A stretch of 64,000 nt of DNA from Breviolum minutum Mf 1.05b.01 (taxonomy: Eukaryota; Sar; Dinophyceae; Suessiales; Symbiodiniaceae): assembly GCA_000507305.1 (NCBI GenBank), contig DF239922.1:86385-150384 (forward strand), read 5' to 3'. Below the pieces are notes generated by a model, which saw only the letters and a program-made list of their open reading frames with translations, made no database searches and was not told the DNA's origin. Positions 1 to 12,300 of this stretch are shown one piece after another. Position numbers and translations under genes: made by a program. Position 1 is the first letter of the stretch; each line of letters starts with the position of its first letter.

Positions 1-4
1 TCTT

Positions 5-253
5 TTGTCAGAGGGGCTTTGTACAGCTATAGCAAGTGCTGTTGACAAAAAATTGATGGCATCTAGAGAGTTTCGGGCACGTATGGCTCCAGAAATATCG
101 AACATATTGAAAGCCTCACTAGGGATGCTAGGTAGATGGGTAGATGGTTCAATTGATTGTGAAAGAAAGTGCAGCAGGTTGATCAGCGATGAAGAATTCA
201 AGTCTTCCTGGCTGGGCAGTCATCTGACAGGCAGCGCCAAGCCCGCACTCTGA
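5..253 (+). CDS. Putative terminal exon, unknown protein
   Basis: An open frame runs from the window edge to a TGA at 251-253 and would encode about 82 residues of ordinary globular composition (alternating charged and hydrophobic residues, one Trp-containing segment GRWVDGSI, C-terminal GSAKPAL). It has no recognisable domain and the left end is cut by the window. It could be the last exon of a plus-strand gene starting outside the window; the other frames here are poorer. Function unknown. The call rests only on composition and frame length. Confidence 0.3.
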   Translation: MSEGLCTAIASAVDKKLMASREFRARMAPEISNILKASLGMLGRWVDGSIDCERKCSRLISDEEFKSSWLGSHLTGSAKPAL

Positions 254-3200
254 ATGCACGAGTGCTGGAAGTCAGAGCAGAGGAGCCAGAGCTGCTCCGT
301 TAAAAATATACCGACCAGCTTGATGTCCAGTGAAGTGCGATTGCAGTACGCTGCCATGTCTTGCATGCCACGCAATAAACGCGAAACAGTGCAATCTTTG
401 TGAGTTGTGAAGTTGTAGAGTACACTGCCTTCGCAGTGTGCAAGCTGTCAGGGCAGGCCACAGAATCAACTCCTTTCGCAGCTAAAATCCAATTTGAAAA
501 ATTATAGAAGTTGAAATGTCTGATGTTGGGAAAAATCCATCAAGCACTTATATGGAGGGGAGAAGTACTTTGGGAAAGGCAGGTTTTTACTGGGCACCTC
601 CTTCCCCTTACCCGTTATTAGATGATGATGGTTGGGATCCGGTGCGGAAACCATTTATATAGGCTGGAGAAGTACATGTAAACCAGAACCGAACATATTG
701 TACCTGATATCACATTTATCTACATGCTCATGATTTATGTGCACATACAGATACACATATCACATATCTATGCGTATATTTGATATTCTCATTCTCTATC
801 CTATTGTCACTGTTGGTGTTATTGTCATTTGTTTATCACTAATGTCTCGGGACCAGTTTCCGCGCAGAGGGTTTTCAGTGTCGGGTTGATAATATGCGTT
901 TAGACTGGCCAACAGTGTGATGTCTGGAGTCGTCTGCTTGTTCTGTGCCGGCTCAGATGTTTAATCTTTTTGATTTTGCGTATATAACTTGCATTTGGGC
1001 CTTTGGGTTGTTTCGTTTGCGGACAGTTTTTCCGTCCAATATTACACACACACACAACCGTGCAGGATTTTGCTTTGAAATGTAGCAACCGCGTGGCCTG
1101 CCGTTTTGATTGCAAGACACTGCAAAGCCAAGTAATGCTTTGGACAGAGAGCGTCTGCATGCCAGCTACCGTCCTCACCCCAGGAGAGGTGAAATGTAGC
1201 AGCCAAGATGGCCGCCTGAACTGTTGGTACGACCTGGCGCTTGCCCTGCCACTCACCCGCATCTTGAGGTTATCATCGGTGCCTGTTAGTGTTCCAATTT
1301 CCGGGTTCAAACACCAATCCATTTCAAGAATTGCTATTTGGGCACTGACTATTCATTTCCAAGGTGCAAGCTTTCTAAAGCAGAGAACGGCTCCCACAGC
1401 CATCGATGGCGCTATGTCCCCTGAGTGCATTGTAGCAGATTGAAATTTGAATTAAATCCAGGAAAAATGCACTATGATGGGATGAGAAAGCCGTATGTAC
1501 TTTGAGGATCTTTGAGGCCACGATGGTTTCATTCGTATTGCGTGCTCCGGTTTTTGCTTCCCTCAACCATGAATCTTGGTAGGCCTTTCAACGTTTGAGG
1601 TGCTAGACTCTGCTGCCAATCCCGGACTGTTAGCTGCTTTGGCTGCCCTTTCCCCGAGCGCAGTTGTGGCAGAGGCATGGAACTACAATTGGTCCAATTC
1701 ACCCAAGATTTTGCCCAAGGAAGCTCATGTTCAGTTCAGAAACCAACTCATTTCAGCATGTCGCCTGGATCAACGAGAAGTGTTGCCTTAGACTCCGCGG
1801 TTGCTCAGCAGCTCATGATTGGGAGGTATGCTTGCGAAACGCTGCCCAGCTCACAGCTTGGAAAGGCTGGGGCCAGGGTGTTTACAGAATGTTCTGGTTG
1901 GGCCTGCATTACAGAGATGCTCCGCTGCATGCTGCAGCTGCAGTTTCTGTTTGTCTCACTTTCTAGGTTGCGGCAAGCAGCTACCTTGTTGACTTGTTTC
2001 TTTTGTGGGCTCACTACATGCTGAGACAGTTTCGTGGCTTCATATCTCTATGTCAATCCCATGGCAGGACAGTTGGACAGCACGTTTGCTGCAGAGGTGT
2101 TGTGGTCTGATGCAAGTGCAGGTGAGTGGCTGCAACTACCGCAGAGGAGGCCCGCAATTGTCTCTGGTGTGGCAAACGGCTAAGGGCTACTGTAAGCATC
2201 TTTAGGCGGTTGATTTGGCTTCAGAATCATTCCAGTTCAAGGGTCTGGATGGTCTTGGTACTTTGTCTTCTCACTAGTTGAATGGTCCAAGTTTTTACGC
2301 ATCAGCATCTCTTGGAGCAGACATGTGACCCCACGCAATTGCAGGCATGAAGGGATTGAAACAACTCCATTTTAAGGATGGGGGAGGTATACGTGCCTTT
2401 GATATCCTTTGATGTGTTTGTGCAAGATGCGCACCCCACTAGTGTTGCACTCGCGCTTTGACTTTTTCTTATTCTCTCTCTCTCTCTCTCTCTCTCTTAT
2501 AGAATGATATAGAATGATATAGAATAGCTATATCTAGCTGTTCTGTGTACTCGTATATGTGTATGCAGGGTGTAAATGGAGTATTTCGGAACAACATTCC
2601 CGACTCAGCAGGCACTCAAAGTCATCAATGTACCAGTCCTAACGAATGCCATACTTGGAGTAGGTCCAATTTGATCTGTGTGATCTGTTTGTGTCCCTGT
2701 CGACCACGGCTGCCGTCACAAAATTTGTGTGGGGTGGGAGATGTTTCAAACATTTTCAATTCGTACCCAACATTATATAGGTTTTAGAGTTTCTCCTGTC
2801 GATGCTTGTCCTCGGTCTGTGTAGCAAATTCACCATATCATCTTCCGGCCACGGTACCTCACCGATTCGAGGTGGAGGGTAGGTAAAGCCAAAATCATGA
2901 ATCAAAAAGATTGCTGGAGAGAGTTGGACCAAACATCTTGCCAGGCTGCGACCTCCCAGGCCTCGGCCGTGGCAGCCGCCACAAGTGCACTCTGAGCCTG
3001 GAGTTCCAGATGGCTTGCGCAAAGCAGGACGGCGGGCAATGAGCTCAATGACGGCGACAGAAAATACAAGACATTAAACCTCGCAGGACAAATGCTGGAA
3101 TTCCAAAGTCCAAATTGGATCCAACTGGAGTGATGAGTGAATTTGAATGTATTTGAAGGTACTCCTTGCTGGGTGCTGTTTGCTCATCACGGCTTCTTGG

Positions 3201-4269
3201 GACGGCGGCGCTAGGACGCGGAGACTTACTTTGGCTTTCTGATGACGGTCTGCATGCACGGCACCTGGATGATACGGGAGATGTGCTCCTTGGTCAACAT
3301 GGTCAAGATAGGTCGACATTGAGTGACAGTCGGTACGGGGCAAAGCGTTGAATCCCTAGACCAGGACGCGAAGGGCTAACTTTACTTCACGTCAGACATA
3401 GAAGTGCTTCAAGACTGCAATTTGAAGAATACTTGTGTTTACTGCAAGCACTGGGGCCCAAATCTTTCTGTTGCAATTCTGCGACAAACTAATAAGCAAA
3501 TATAAGCAAGTCTTCCCCTCGCAAACAGCCACTTAGCCCTTCTGCCTTCTCGCTACGCATGCTATTAATATTCATTCCCGGTGTGATCCATCGTGATACT
3601 CTGAAGTGCTGGTCCCACACAGAGCAAGAAAGGATAGAACCAAGCACAATGGGATAGCAGAGAAATCGTTGAAAAATAAGCCATGAAGGATGTCGAATGA
3701 CCGGTGCAAAGGGGCAACGAGTTAGCCTGCGAATCGCCTTGATACTGTGCAGCGCATTAGCGCCGAAATCTCATATTGACTTGAGCAGTGCCTCATTGCA
3801 TGTCCTATGCTGCCCTTGTGTTTTTTGATCCTCTCAATCTTATGGGCAGACTTAACCATCATAGTCTACACAACTGTTCACTGCTAAATCAGCTCGTGCA
3901 AAAGGCCCGGGGTACTGTACAGTCAGCCAGACATCTTTCCAACTCACAGCATTCAATCTATTGCCTATATATCACCCAGTTTTCAGCAGTGTTACTGCAA
4001 GCTTTATGCTTTCAATGAGAATGAATGCAAGGAGGCCCTTTTTCTGGGAGGAGTCTTGGTCCTGGGCACCTATTGGACGGATTTTTGGCTCAGGATGCAC
4101 GGTGTGCTGATTGGCATTCGGCCTCTTCCACATTGCCGGGCAGGGGCATACTTTGAGGCTCTTTACGTGTAAACAAGCGAGTACAAGTAAAGTTAGTGAG
4201 TATGGTGCGAGTGTGGAACACATTTCATTTCAATTGAGCATTGAGTGCTTCTTGTTCGTTCTGCTCCAG
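254..4269. other. Unassigned stretch with weak exon candidates
   Basis: No gene could be named. Weak plus-strand coding candidates lie at 1576-1788 and 1730-1965 (overlapping open frames of about 70-90 residues). A minus-strand exon candidate at about 3232-3345 contains LTKEHISRIIQVPCMQTV and ends in AAA|GTAAGT, a good donor. A plus-strand segment at 2913-3010 is open but unrecognised. 480-900 and 3360-3780 look non-coding: AT-rich, with frequent stops in all frames. Confidence 0.3.
2473..2497. repeat. (TC)n microsatellite
   Basis: An uninterrupted TC dinucleotide run, followed by two to three copies of an AGAATGATAT-like decamer (about 2500-2525). Confidence 0.9.
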
Positions 4270-5380
4270 GTGACGCTGGAAGAAGTCCGTCCGGGCGAGA
4301 GCCCTGATGGTCTTACCCTTGGCGTCACAGCGACATCTCCTGATGCTCTGCCCAACGATTCACCAGCTACGCTGGAACATATTCCAGAGACGTGGCATGC
4401 CTCAAAAGTCCGTTATCATTTATCATCCTTTATCATGCTTCTATATCGTCCTTTCTTTATTATTTGTAGGTGTCAAGTATGTGCTGTTGGTATTGAGTCG
4501 GCATTTTTGAGGCAGGCAGTGCTTTACTTTGGCAGAGTCTACGTATCACTATAGCATACTATTGTGCACACATAAGAGTATAGATGATAAACATATATAC
4601 GCTGTTTTTAGGTATATAATATGATATTATCATTGGATGTATCTAGGTATTTTCCCAGGCAAGGAATTCGCCGGAAAGCTTGACAATCACGCTAGTGTGC
4701 ATTGTGGATGATTGGAAGGTGGAGTCTTGGCTACGATGGGCAGATGTGGGATTGTGAAAGTGCCTTTGCCAGCACTGTGCTTTTTCTGCGCAAGAGCTGT
4801 CAGGTTCAGAGACTTTTCAAGACTTTGGAAGGACCACAGCTTCGAGGGATTCCATAGCCTATTTGTTTGTTGTGGATTGGATGATGGCTGTGCTTCACTT
4901 CCCTCTAAACACGGGTCCAACTGACGTACAGCGCTGACTTCACCTTCTGACAAGTCTCCTAAACCTCTTGCGACCTGACCTGGTCACCTGCCAGAAACCC
5001 TGAAAGGCCCAAGGCAAGTTAGCATCAGTTGGGAGTGCAAGTCCAAGAAACGTTAAAAGTTGAAAGATCACTACCCCACCCACCTCATTTGTGTAGCAGC
5101 ACTTCACGTTGCCTCCACATGGCTGAAATGTGCCATCATGCACAAACTGTAGCTTTCCGTGTGTGTTCACAATTAATTGACATTCAACAAGGACGCTGTG
5201 CATATCAGGGGGTGATGATAGGCCTGGCATCTGGGTTCGTCTGTCAATCGTTTCTATCTATAAGGTGGGACTTTGACGCAAGTGGATTGGGATCCCCGAT
5301 CTTTGGCAGAAGGGGACGTAGTGGGACTACTTGTCACAGCATCTGAAGGTGAGCTCCTTATTTTCCGCAATGGTGCCTGG
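4270..5380 (+). CDS. Neuralized-like (NHR/SPRY) domain gene, partial exon model
   Basis: Two exons read as parts of a Neuralized homology repeat, a beta-sandwich protein-interaction domain related to SPRY. Exon 4270-4407 follows a pyrimidine-rich acceptor (CTGCTCCAG|G) and ends at a GT donor. It encodes the segment with LTLGVTATSPDALP and PATLEHIPETW, matching the NHR core in which a G-V-T-T-x-(S/N)-P strand precedes an L-P...P-A-T segment. Exon 5265-~5380 encodes WDPRSLAEGDVVGLLV followed by GELLIFRNG, the NHR pattern L-x-x-G-D-x-V-G-V...G-x-L-x-x-x-x-N-G. The exon bridging the two was not found, nor was the start. In animals NHR domains sit on E3 ligases and related adaptors; no RING was seen here. 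Family assignment is by motif reading; the partner and role are unknown. Confidence 0.5.
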
Positions 5381-7149
5381 GCTGCGAAACACATTAATAT
5401 CATTACATTTGATTCACATCGGCCGTCTGCCCGTAGTACTGTGTTTCTTTTTGTATTACCAGGAGCATGTAGCAGCATTGTGCAAGTAGCATCATCATGT
5501 TAATGTATTCTTTACACATTTTTTGGTTTGAGGCACGGTTTAAATATCTTGTTTGCCTCAATGGCCCTGTGCTCCTATGCGGAAATAGATCTCAGCAAAG
5601 TTGAATTGAGGAACTGCTGTTGCCGCGGGTCCTCGCGGGATTCCGATTAATTCTCGTGAACTCTATGCGGTCGTTGATTTGCCGCTTCTGCAGCAATTCG
5701 GTCGCTCCATTTGTCGACATTGTATCATAGATTGCTCGCTGTGACATTTTATGACAGTGACGGGTATTTGCAGCATACAGAATCAGAATTGTGAGGGTCA
5801 TTATGTTTTTTTGAAGGTTTGTTTTGCTTTCTCTTCCCGAGGCTAGGTGCAGCTCGGGCGGTGCACTGGATGACAGAGGCTTCCCCTCCTTGATTGCCTA
5901 TGAATCTACTTGCGCCTGGCCAATAGACTTGCCAACAGAAACGCGGTGGAAGGCAAAAAGATGATTGAGTCGGTTCAGTGAGTTGTCAGGAGATTTTCAA
6001 GTGGAATCGCCCTGAAGACAAGAAGCCAGTCAGCGTGACAAAATTACAGAGGCTTTTCTCTCACAAACTTGGTCCTCAGATGTGCTTAGTACTTAGCAAG
6101 TTCCCTGCTGAATGTCTCCTGAGCAAAAGTTATTCACCTGTTTGATCCTGTTTGTACCAACAGTGTGGATCTCCAGAAGTAACCATGCGAAGCTCTGATG
6201 TTCTGCAAAAGTCGCCTCGCTTGTCTCATAGTCATTGAGTGTCATTGGCTGGATTTCCCTGCATCCCTACAGAAGCCAAGGCTTGAAACAAACTGAAGTG
6301 ACCACATCATGTCGAAAAGGATTTTGTTGTCATGTCTGAGATGTGCGAAGGGTTGAAGGTGATCACCCTTTCCTTCCATTTCTTTCCCCTCTGTGGTTGT
6401 GGAGCCATTTCGTTCCCCCAAGTAACCACAATGTGCATGTGCTCCCTGTTCAAAAGTTCGATGTCTTTCAGTCGTTCCCCGCAAACCGTGCATATCTTTG
6501 CAGAACATGTTCGAAACGAGCTGAGGATCCCAGTAGTGCTGGGCTGTTCAGGCTTCCTGAAGGTGTTGGGCCCAGAGCCAATGGAGATGATGCACGAACT
6601 GAGACAAAAGGAAGATGATCGGCAAACAGTGAACTTGGGCGTCATAGGATCGTGCGATTTATGGGCAGTGTTTCCCCTATGAAGGTCATGAAGTCCACGG
6701 CTGGCCCATGCCAGTGGAGCCCTCAAGGGAATGAATACACGTCCCAGGTGTGGCTGTAGCATCAATCAAGTCTTGAATTATTCTCTTGCACATTAAGGTC
6801 GCAGTGGTGGACGGAGAATTCTTAGAGGACCCAAGCGGTCCAAGCAATGCAGCAACTTTGAAGGGTATCACCATTGATAGAGTGCATCCATTGGCAGGAG
6901 CCTCCTCTGAAAGCACTAGCCAGGGGTGTTGCGCGTCATTTGGTGTCTTGACTAAGATGACAACAAAGCAAGTAGCTGAAGCAACCAAGTTATCAGTTGC
7001 CAAAGAACAATGTGCTTTGGTGTACGAGGCTTGTCTTAGGGGTGGTGATTCCCTGCCATAGGCATTGAGAATGGCTTTACAGACTGACTGCTTACAGAAG
7101 CTAACACCTTTGTTTTGGCTACCTCGATGTGGGCTGATGAAGTCGGTCA
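5381..7149 (+). other. Probable intron/intergenic stretch
   Basis: Open plus-strand frames exist at 6332-6682 and 6786-7061 (the latter with VAVVDGEFLEDPSGPSNAA). They have no recognised domain, and competing open frames lie on the minus strand. Whether they are exons of the NHR-type gene upstream cannot be told. 5500-6240 shows nothing beyond short random frames. Confidence 0.25.
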
Positions 7150-7642
7150 AAGCCCTCAGGGGCTTTCCCTGGATGCTCGATTAATGGTGCTGCGGTTTGG
7201 ATTGCTGAGGATATCATTGTCGGTGGGAACAAGCAAGAAAACGGTCTGTTGCTCAAAGGGCTGCAGGTTGGGCAGGCGGATCGTCAAGACTTGTTCAGCA
7301 CCGTGATCCGAATGATGATTTTTGAGGTTTTCGCGCAGCTTCGGAGGAGGCTGGATGTAAGTAGCAAGTAGATTATGGAGGGATTTGAGCCCATATCACC
7401 TGAGAGTAAATGAGATCAGGACCCAAGTCAGCTTGTGCAGAGTCCAAAGTTGTAGAATGTTTCAGTATCTGCCGTTTATCCGCGGAGGGTTTGGTCGGTT
7501 AGGTGTCCAAGTGCAAGAGTCTCGAAACGCTCACACTCATCTCACATCATTTTGCCAGGATCCAGAGCATGGGTGCGATGGAAGCATCAGCCTGAGTGCT
7601 TTGATGGAGCAGATTGGCCTGTCTGAGATAGACTTGGCTTGA
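7150..7642 (+). CDS. 3' end of a plus-strand gene with degenerate EF-hand-like tail
   Basis: Two exons join cleanly. The first (about 7152-7355; possible acceptor CCCTCAG|GGG) encodes NGAAVWIAEDIIVGGNKQEN, then FSTVIRMMIFEVFAQLRRRLD, ending at CTGGAT|GTAAGT, a consensus donor. The second starts after TTTTGCCAG at 7560 in the same phase, encodes DPEHGCDGSISLSALMEQIG and stops at TGA 7640-7642. The D-G-x-I-S spacing resembles the second half of an EF-hand loop, but the 12th ligand is not acidic, so calcium binding is doubtful. It may be the end of the NHR-type gene 2 kb upstream, since strand and spacing agree, but no exon links the two. Confidence 0.45.
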
Positions 7643-10600
7643 TATCAACTTTACGTTGAAGTGAGTCAAGAACAATGAATGTCCACAGGGGATTCGTTGG
7701 CATTGTTCAATCTTTGTGGAGCGTGCTGTTTAATCTCTTTGCAAGCCTTGCATCAGTCCCGACCATCTTTAGCGCAAGGCTGTGGCCGGTACGTCTCAGA
7801 GGATGAGCCCCGCGAAGAGATGGTACAGAGATTAGTCAAGTCATGCTTGTTTGTGTCTGTCCCACTGGACTGGTCTCTGGGGGGTTTAGTGCTTTAAGGA
7901 TCCTTTAGGCACGTGCTTACCTGCCATTACCAGCCGCTGCATTTGCCAGGCATGGGAGATAGCCGGCTGCCCTGCATTGGTCGACAAGCCTTTCAAGGCT
8001 GCCGTTGTTACGTAGTCCAGCCGACTTCCTTATCACGTTCTGCAGTTTGCAAATCTTTGCCTACCATTTTGCAACATTCAGATCATCTGAAATCAGCCAA
8101 TTGACAGTACAAAATGTCCGAAAGCCAAACGATGCTGCGATATGCTGCGCTGTCAAGTGGCAGGATGTGAAGGAAGTCATTGAAACCCAGGTCTTGCCAG
8201 CATGAAACACAGACCTCGTATACAGAGAAGGGGCCATGCAGTAGCACTTGCAGAAATGATAGAAATGACATAGAATGAGGTGCAAAAGCAAGCTGGTCAG
8301 ACATCTTGAACAGATTTGAACAGAACATGTCAGATACGAGTCTTGACATGGTAGCGTACCACTTGTGCAACTGAACGATTCTGGAGCCGCAGCTGAGGCA
8401 TATGAGGAAGAACTTGGTGAAGGCGAGTGGTAGGAAGAGATTATGCAGATGTGCTTTGGAAATCTTCAAGGTGCTGCACATGCACCCAGGCTTTTTTGCA
8501 TGCAATGTCAATGGAGCGCAACGGTGCATTTGACCCAAGAACTGGAACATACAGAAACTACAGTCCTACTTGCGCAGGCAAGTCAAGCCCGCAGCTGCTG
8601 AACGATGTCATAGCATCCGACTTTTCATTCCTTGCAAAGGCAGATTGTGTTTCTATGTGTTTCGTTCCAGCATTTTGGATCTAGTGGCTCCTCTGCAGTC
8701 AAGACAACCGCGTCCCATTTTTTGGCATCAGGTACATTTGATTTCCCAACGTCGGGCTCCCGGTTGCTTTGAATCTTGTGCTACTGCTACTGCGCTCCCG
8801 ATTCAATTGCAAAAAGAGATCTTGTTTGTAGTTTTGCAGCACATCTTTGTATTTTGTTACATCCTTGAATCTCAGATTGTACAGTCAGACAAGGTCTAGC
8901 AAAGTCAGGCTGCAGTCGCTCGCTTTTCCGCTATCAATTTGATGGCTACAGGCCTGGTGGACCTAGTGGACCTAGTGATGCTGAGACACAGTCTCATGAA
9001 TAGTATATCAGCGCATCCATACTATGTTTAAAGTCCCAATTCAAAGTCACCAAAGTCCCAAAAATTTGATGTCTGTGCAAGTTGTTGCTTTGAGGGGTTG
9101 CGATGCCTTCCATGGCTCCGAGCTGGACACCAAAAATCGAATGGAGCATACGAGAAACGCCGAAAACAGAAGACTTTGAAGAGAAGGCTTTCTTCGATTT
9201 CTTCGTCTCTTTTCCCTATCTTTTCCCTATCTTTTTACTGATTTTCCATCTCCAAGGCTTCCACTGCTCTTGGGCGTGCCAGGAGATGGAGTTGCTCCTG
9301 CCTCAGGGAAAGTTCTGAAAGCCATCCATGCTGCGGAACAGAGTACTTCGCCCTGTGTGCTCAGGCTCGAATCGGCAGCATGGAGGTTCGGGAGAAGTCC
9401 TGAACCCAGTTCACAGATGCTCGCGGGCTGTCCGGTTGCTGCATCGTGGTGTCGTGCTCTGATTGGGGCTTGACTCTTTTACACTGCCTCATTGATCCAA
9501 TGTTCAATTAAGCATATAAAATCATGAGAGGAAACTTTGAATGCTGCGCAGCCATTTGCTTTTCCCTACAATTTCGTTCTCCCTTTTGACGTTGCCACTC
9601 TGAAATGGTTTCGATTGCGCCACGGAGTGCCGCTGGGATAGCATGCAAGGAAGCTAGGGGCATAGCACACCACTCACATTGTGCTTTCATTTGGGATTTT
9701 AGGCTCTGGATTGCATTGTGCTCACGCTTGCGTCATGAATCATGCTGGCAGGCAATCTTGCCACAGCCAGTCAGCAGCTTGGCTGTGGGGCAAAGCCCGC
9801 TGCGAAATGCCGTTGGAGTAGCGAACAAGGCGCTGCAGATATCTGGTCTTGATTTTGGGATGCAATTCGCAGGCAAAACGCCAGTCACAGCAAAGAAGTG
9901 TACTGGACAGCACCTGGTGTGATGCTTGATGCTTAATGCGTGATGCTGCCAATGCAAGTCAGTGCAGTGCTTGCAGTGGCCCCAGGTGCTGTGGCCATGT
10001 GGTCGTGCAGTTTGGTCAGCTACATGGTCCGCTCCAGTTCGTGCCATTGCGTTGCTGGGGTGGGCTTTGGGCCTCCGGCAGGCAAAGCGAAGGCACATGG
10101 TACGGAAGCCACTTTGACTGCAGTTGGGAAGGCTTTAGCAAAGAGAAGGCCCCTGTGCAGACAAGACAGATCTGACTCCATGAATTTTCCCCGTGCTGTA
10201 CTCGTACGGTATTGTCATTGTTGTTTTTGACATCACCTTTCCCGTCAGCAAGTTGAGGATCAGTGGTCGTGCCACGAGTGGCTCCCCTGCAATCAAGGTA
10301 TAGATAGCTGGTATATGATATATGATATTATATAATGATATACTCATACACGTATATTTACATATAAATATATGTCTATATTGGAATACCACCAAGTGGC
10401 ATAAACATGATAGACGATCGAAAAATGGTTACTGTAGTGTGCAGAAAGAGCTAATACGGATAGGAACGGACATGAATGGACATGATACGGTTCTGACATG
10501 TTATGACAGAGACGTATGAAAGGGACTGGAGTCGAGTCTTGCGAGAATAGATCACGTGATGTATCTCGATGAATTGTGAAGCCAATCTCGTAACAGAGTT

Positions 10601-11454
10601 CTGAGGTGCACCATTTTTCAACCCTGAGGCAATTCCAAGCCAGGGAGACCTCACAAGAACCCTCTGCAGATGATTGGATATCATTTGAATATTGGCGTTC
10701 GGGACTTCACAGGTTGGCTTCAGAACTTGGCACCTTAGCAGAAGATGTTGGAATCATCAAAGGTCGACTTTGGCAGCTGTTTGAACCGAGCTCTAACAAA
10801 TGATGCGAAGACATCGTGCTGCCAGTGCCGGGGCTCTATGCTTTTGAATGCTTTCAGAAAATCACCGCCGGCAATGTGGCGTAAGCACAGTCCAGCTGTT
10901 CACAACCTATTGAGGGATGGGTAGATCCTAGGACCACTTTTAAGTAGACTGCTGTATGTAATGATAAGTCTATACTCTAAAATGCTTTGCCAAATTGAAA
11001 CCATTTTGAGAAATTGTGCAAAAAGAGGAGAGACGAACCTTCTCCTTTAATGCAGCCGGCACTTGAGCCATGGTCCTGGTCACATGGCTGCTGCCAGCTG
11101 TTGTGTTTGGCAGCCCTTGTGAAGAAAGATACTTGGCATCACATCTCACAGCAGGGCGGTGGCCAAGAACACACGCTTCCTTTGGTAGAGATTTGGGGTG
11201 TCATTTGCGTTACCGTGCGCTCCTGCGCTCATCTCAAGTCAATGTCTAAGGATATGCTCAATGGTTCACGGACAGGGAGGAATTTATCCGATCAGACGAG
11301 CCAAGATACCTCCAAGGATTGCACATCAGCTGTTTGTGGCAAGAGGAGCCTCGCCAATGGGAAGGTAGAAGATCATGGAAAATTGCATCAAATTGAGAAC
11401 TGCAACGATTTCACAGAGATACATAATATATAGTATTATAGTATTATATATATT
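7643..11454. other. Unassigned stretch
   Basis: No nameable gene. Possible plus-strand exons: 9266-9345 (GVPGDGVAPASGKVLKAIHA), 9760-9920 (open frame with VGVANKALQISGLDFGMQF) and 10700-10800 (LASELGTLAEDVGIIK followed by a possible GT donor). Each has competing frames, so none is annotated as a gene. 10270-10400 is AT-rich with ATATGATATTATATAATG-type simple sequence. 7680-9100 shows only short random frames. Confidence 0.25.
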
Positions 11455-11979
11455 ATGTCTTACTATTTTACTGTTAGTATCCAGCTCATACTTGATCACT
11501 CGTCAAACGCTCGTCACACCACCTTTGGCCAGCCTCCAAGCTGATGATTTGGCTGAGGAAAATGGGCTGCACCTGGAAGCTCACATGAATGGGGTTCGTG
11601 AAGAGAAACCAATACAAGGTCTCATTGAAGCCAAGGTGGGGCGCAAGATTGCGCGAGCCGTAGCGGCGAAAAGTATATTCGCAAACTCCAATGAACTTGC
11701 ACAGACTATCATCAAGCCTGTCAAGCCCTGTGCTTTCCTGAAGGATCAGGAAATGCAAGAATTAAAAACATGGTGCGTACACGCATTAAAAATCATCTCA
11801 AAGTGCGAGTCAAAGACCATTTGTTTGCAGGTGCTTGATGAAGACTGGGGCAGCTTCAGGAAATCCTTGCAGAATACGATGCAATTCACCAAGGTTCGAA
11901 CAAGAGAATACGATGCAATCAACTTCTGCAAGTCTTTTCTTGTCAAGTTGCTCTTTGCCACAGCGCCAGGCAACTAATG
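11455..11979 (+). CDS. Hypothetical ORF, unknown function
   Basis: A plus-strand frame of about 175 codons stays open from about 11455 to a TAA at 11975-11977 (nominal start 11375). It is lysine/glutamate rich in the middle (HMNGVREEKPIQGLIEAKVG, then KIARAVAAKS), with no recognised domain. A TTTGTTTGCAG acceptor-like site at 11820-11830 falls inside, so the 3' third (DEDWGSFRKSLQNTMQFTK) may be a separate exon. It lies about 320 bp before the first recognised exon of the prolyl hydroxylase gene on the same strand and could be part of it or a separate gene. Confidence 0.3.
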
Positions 11980-12300
11980 AATGGGGCAACTTCCACCTGA
12001 AGCAGCCCTTTGGCATTTTCTCTGAACACGGGGAGCGTTTATCATCTGCTCAGGAGGCAGGCCATCGTGTCAAGCTGACTTCCAACTGCGGGAGCCAATA
12101 TGAATGGATTGAATGCTATCAACATCTTGAAACTTGATGATATGTGTATCATCTATACTGCTTGCCTATTTTTCCTGGTGTCCGGTCTCACATCGTAGCG
12201 CTCTAGCTGCTTTGAGTTGAGACGAATGTGTGAGAGTGTGTATGATCTAAACAGATGATAAATTGAAATGTGCCGGGGACAGTTTGATGACGCCTTGCAG

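Noticed and set aside
11061..11072. CTTGAGCCATGG at 11061 and 44226 as minus-strand spliced-leader relics
   Set aside because: Only the CTTGAGCCA part fits the leader; the following AAATGG is missing, so the match is too short to matter.
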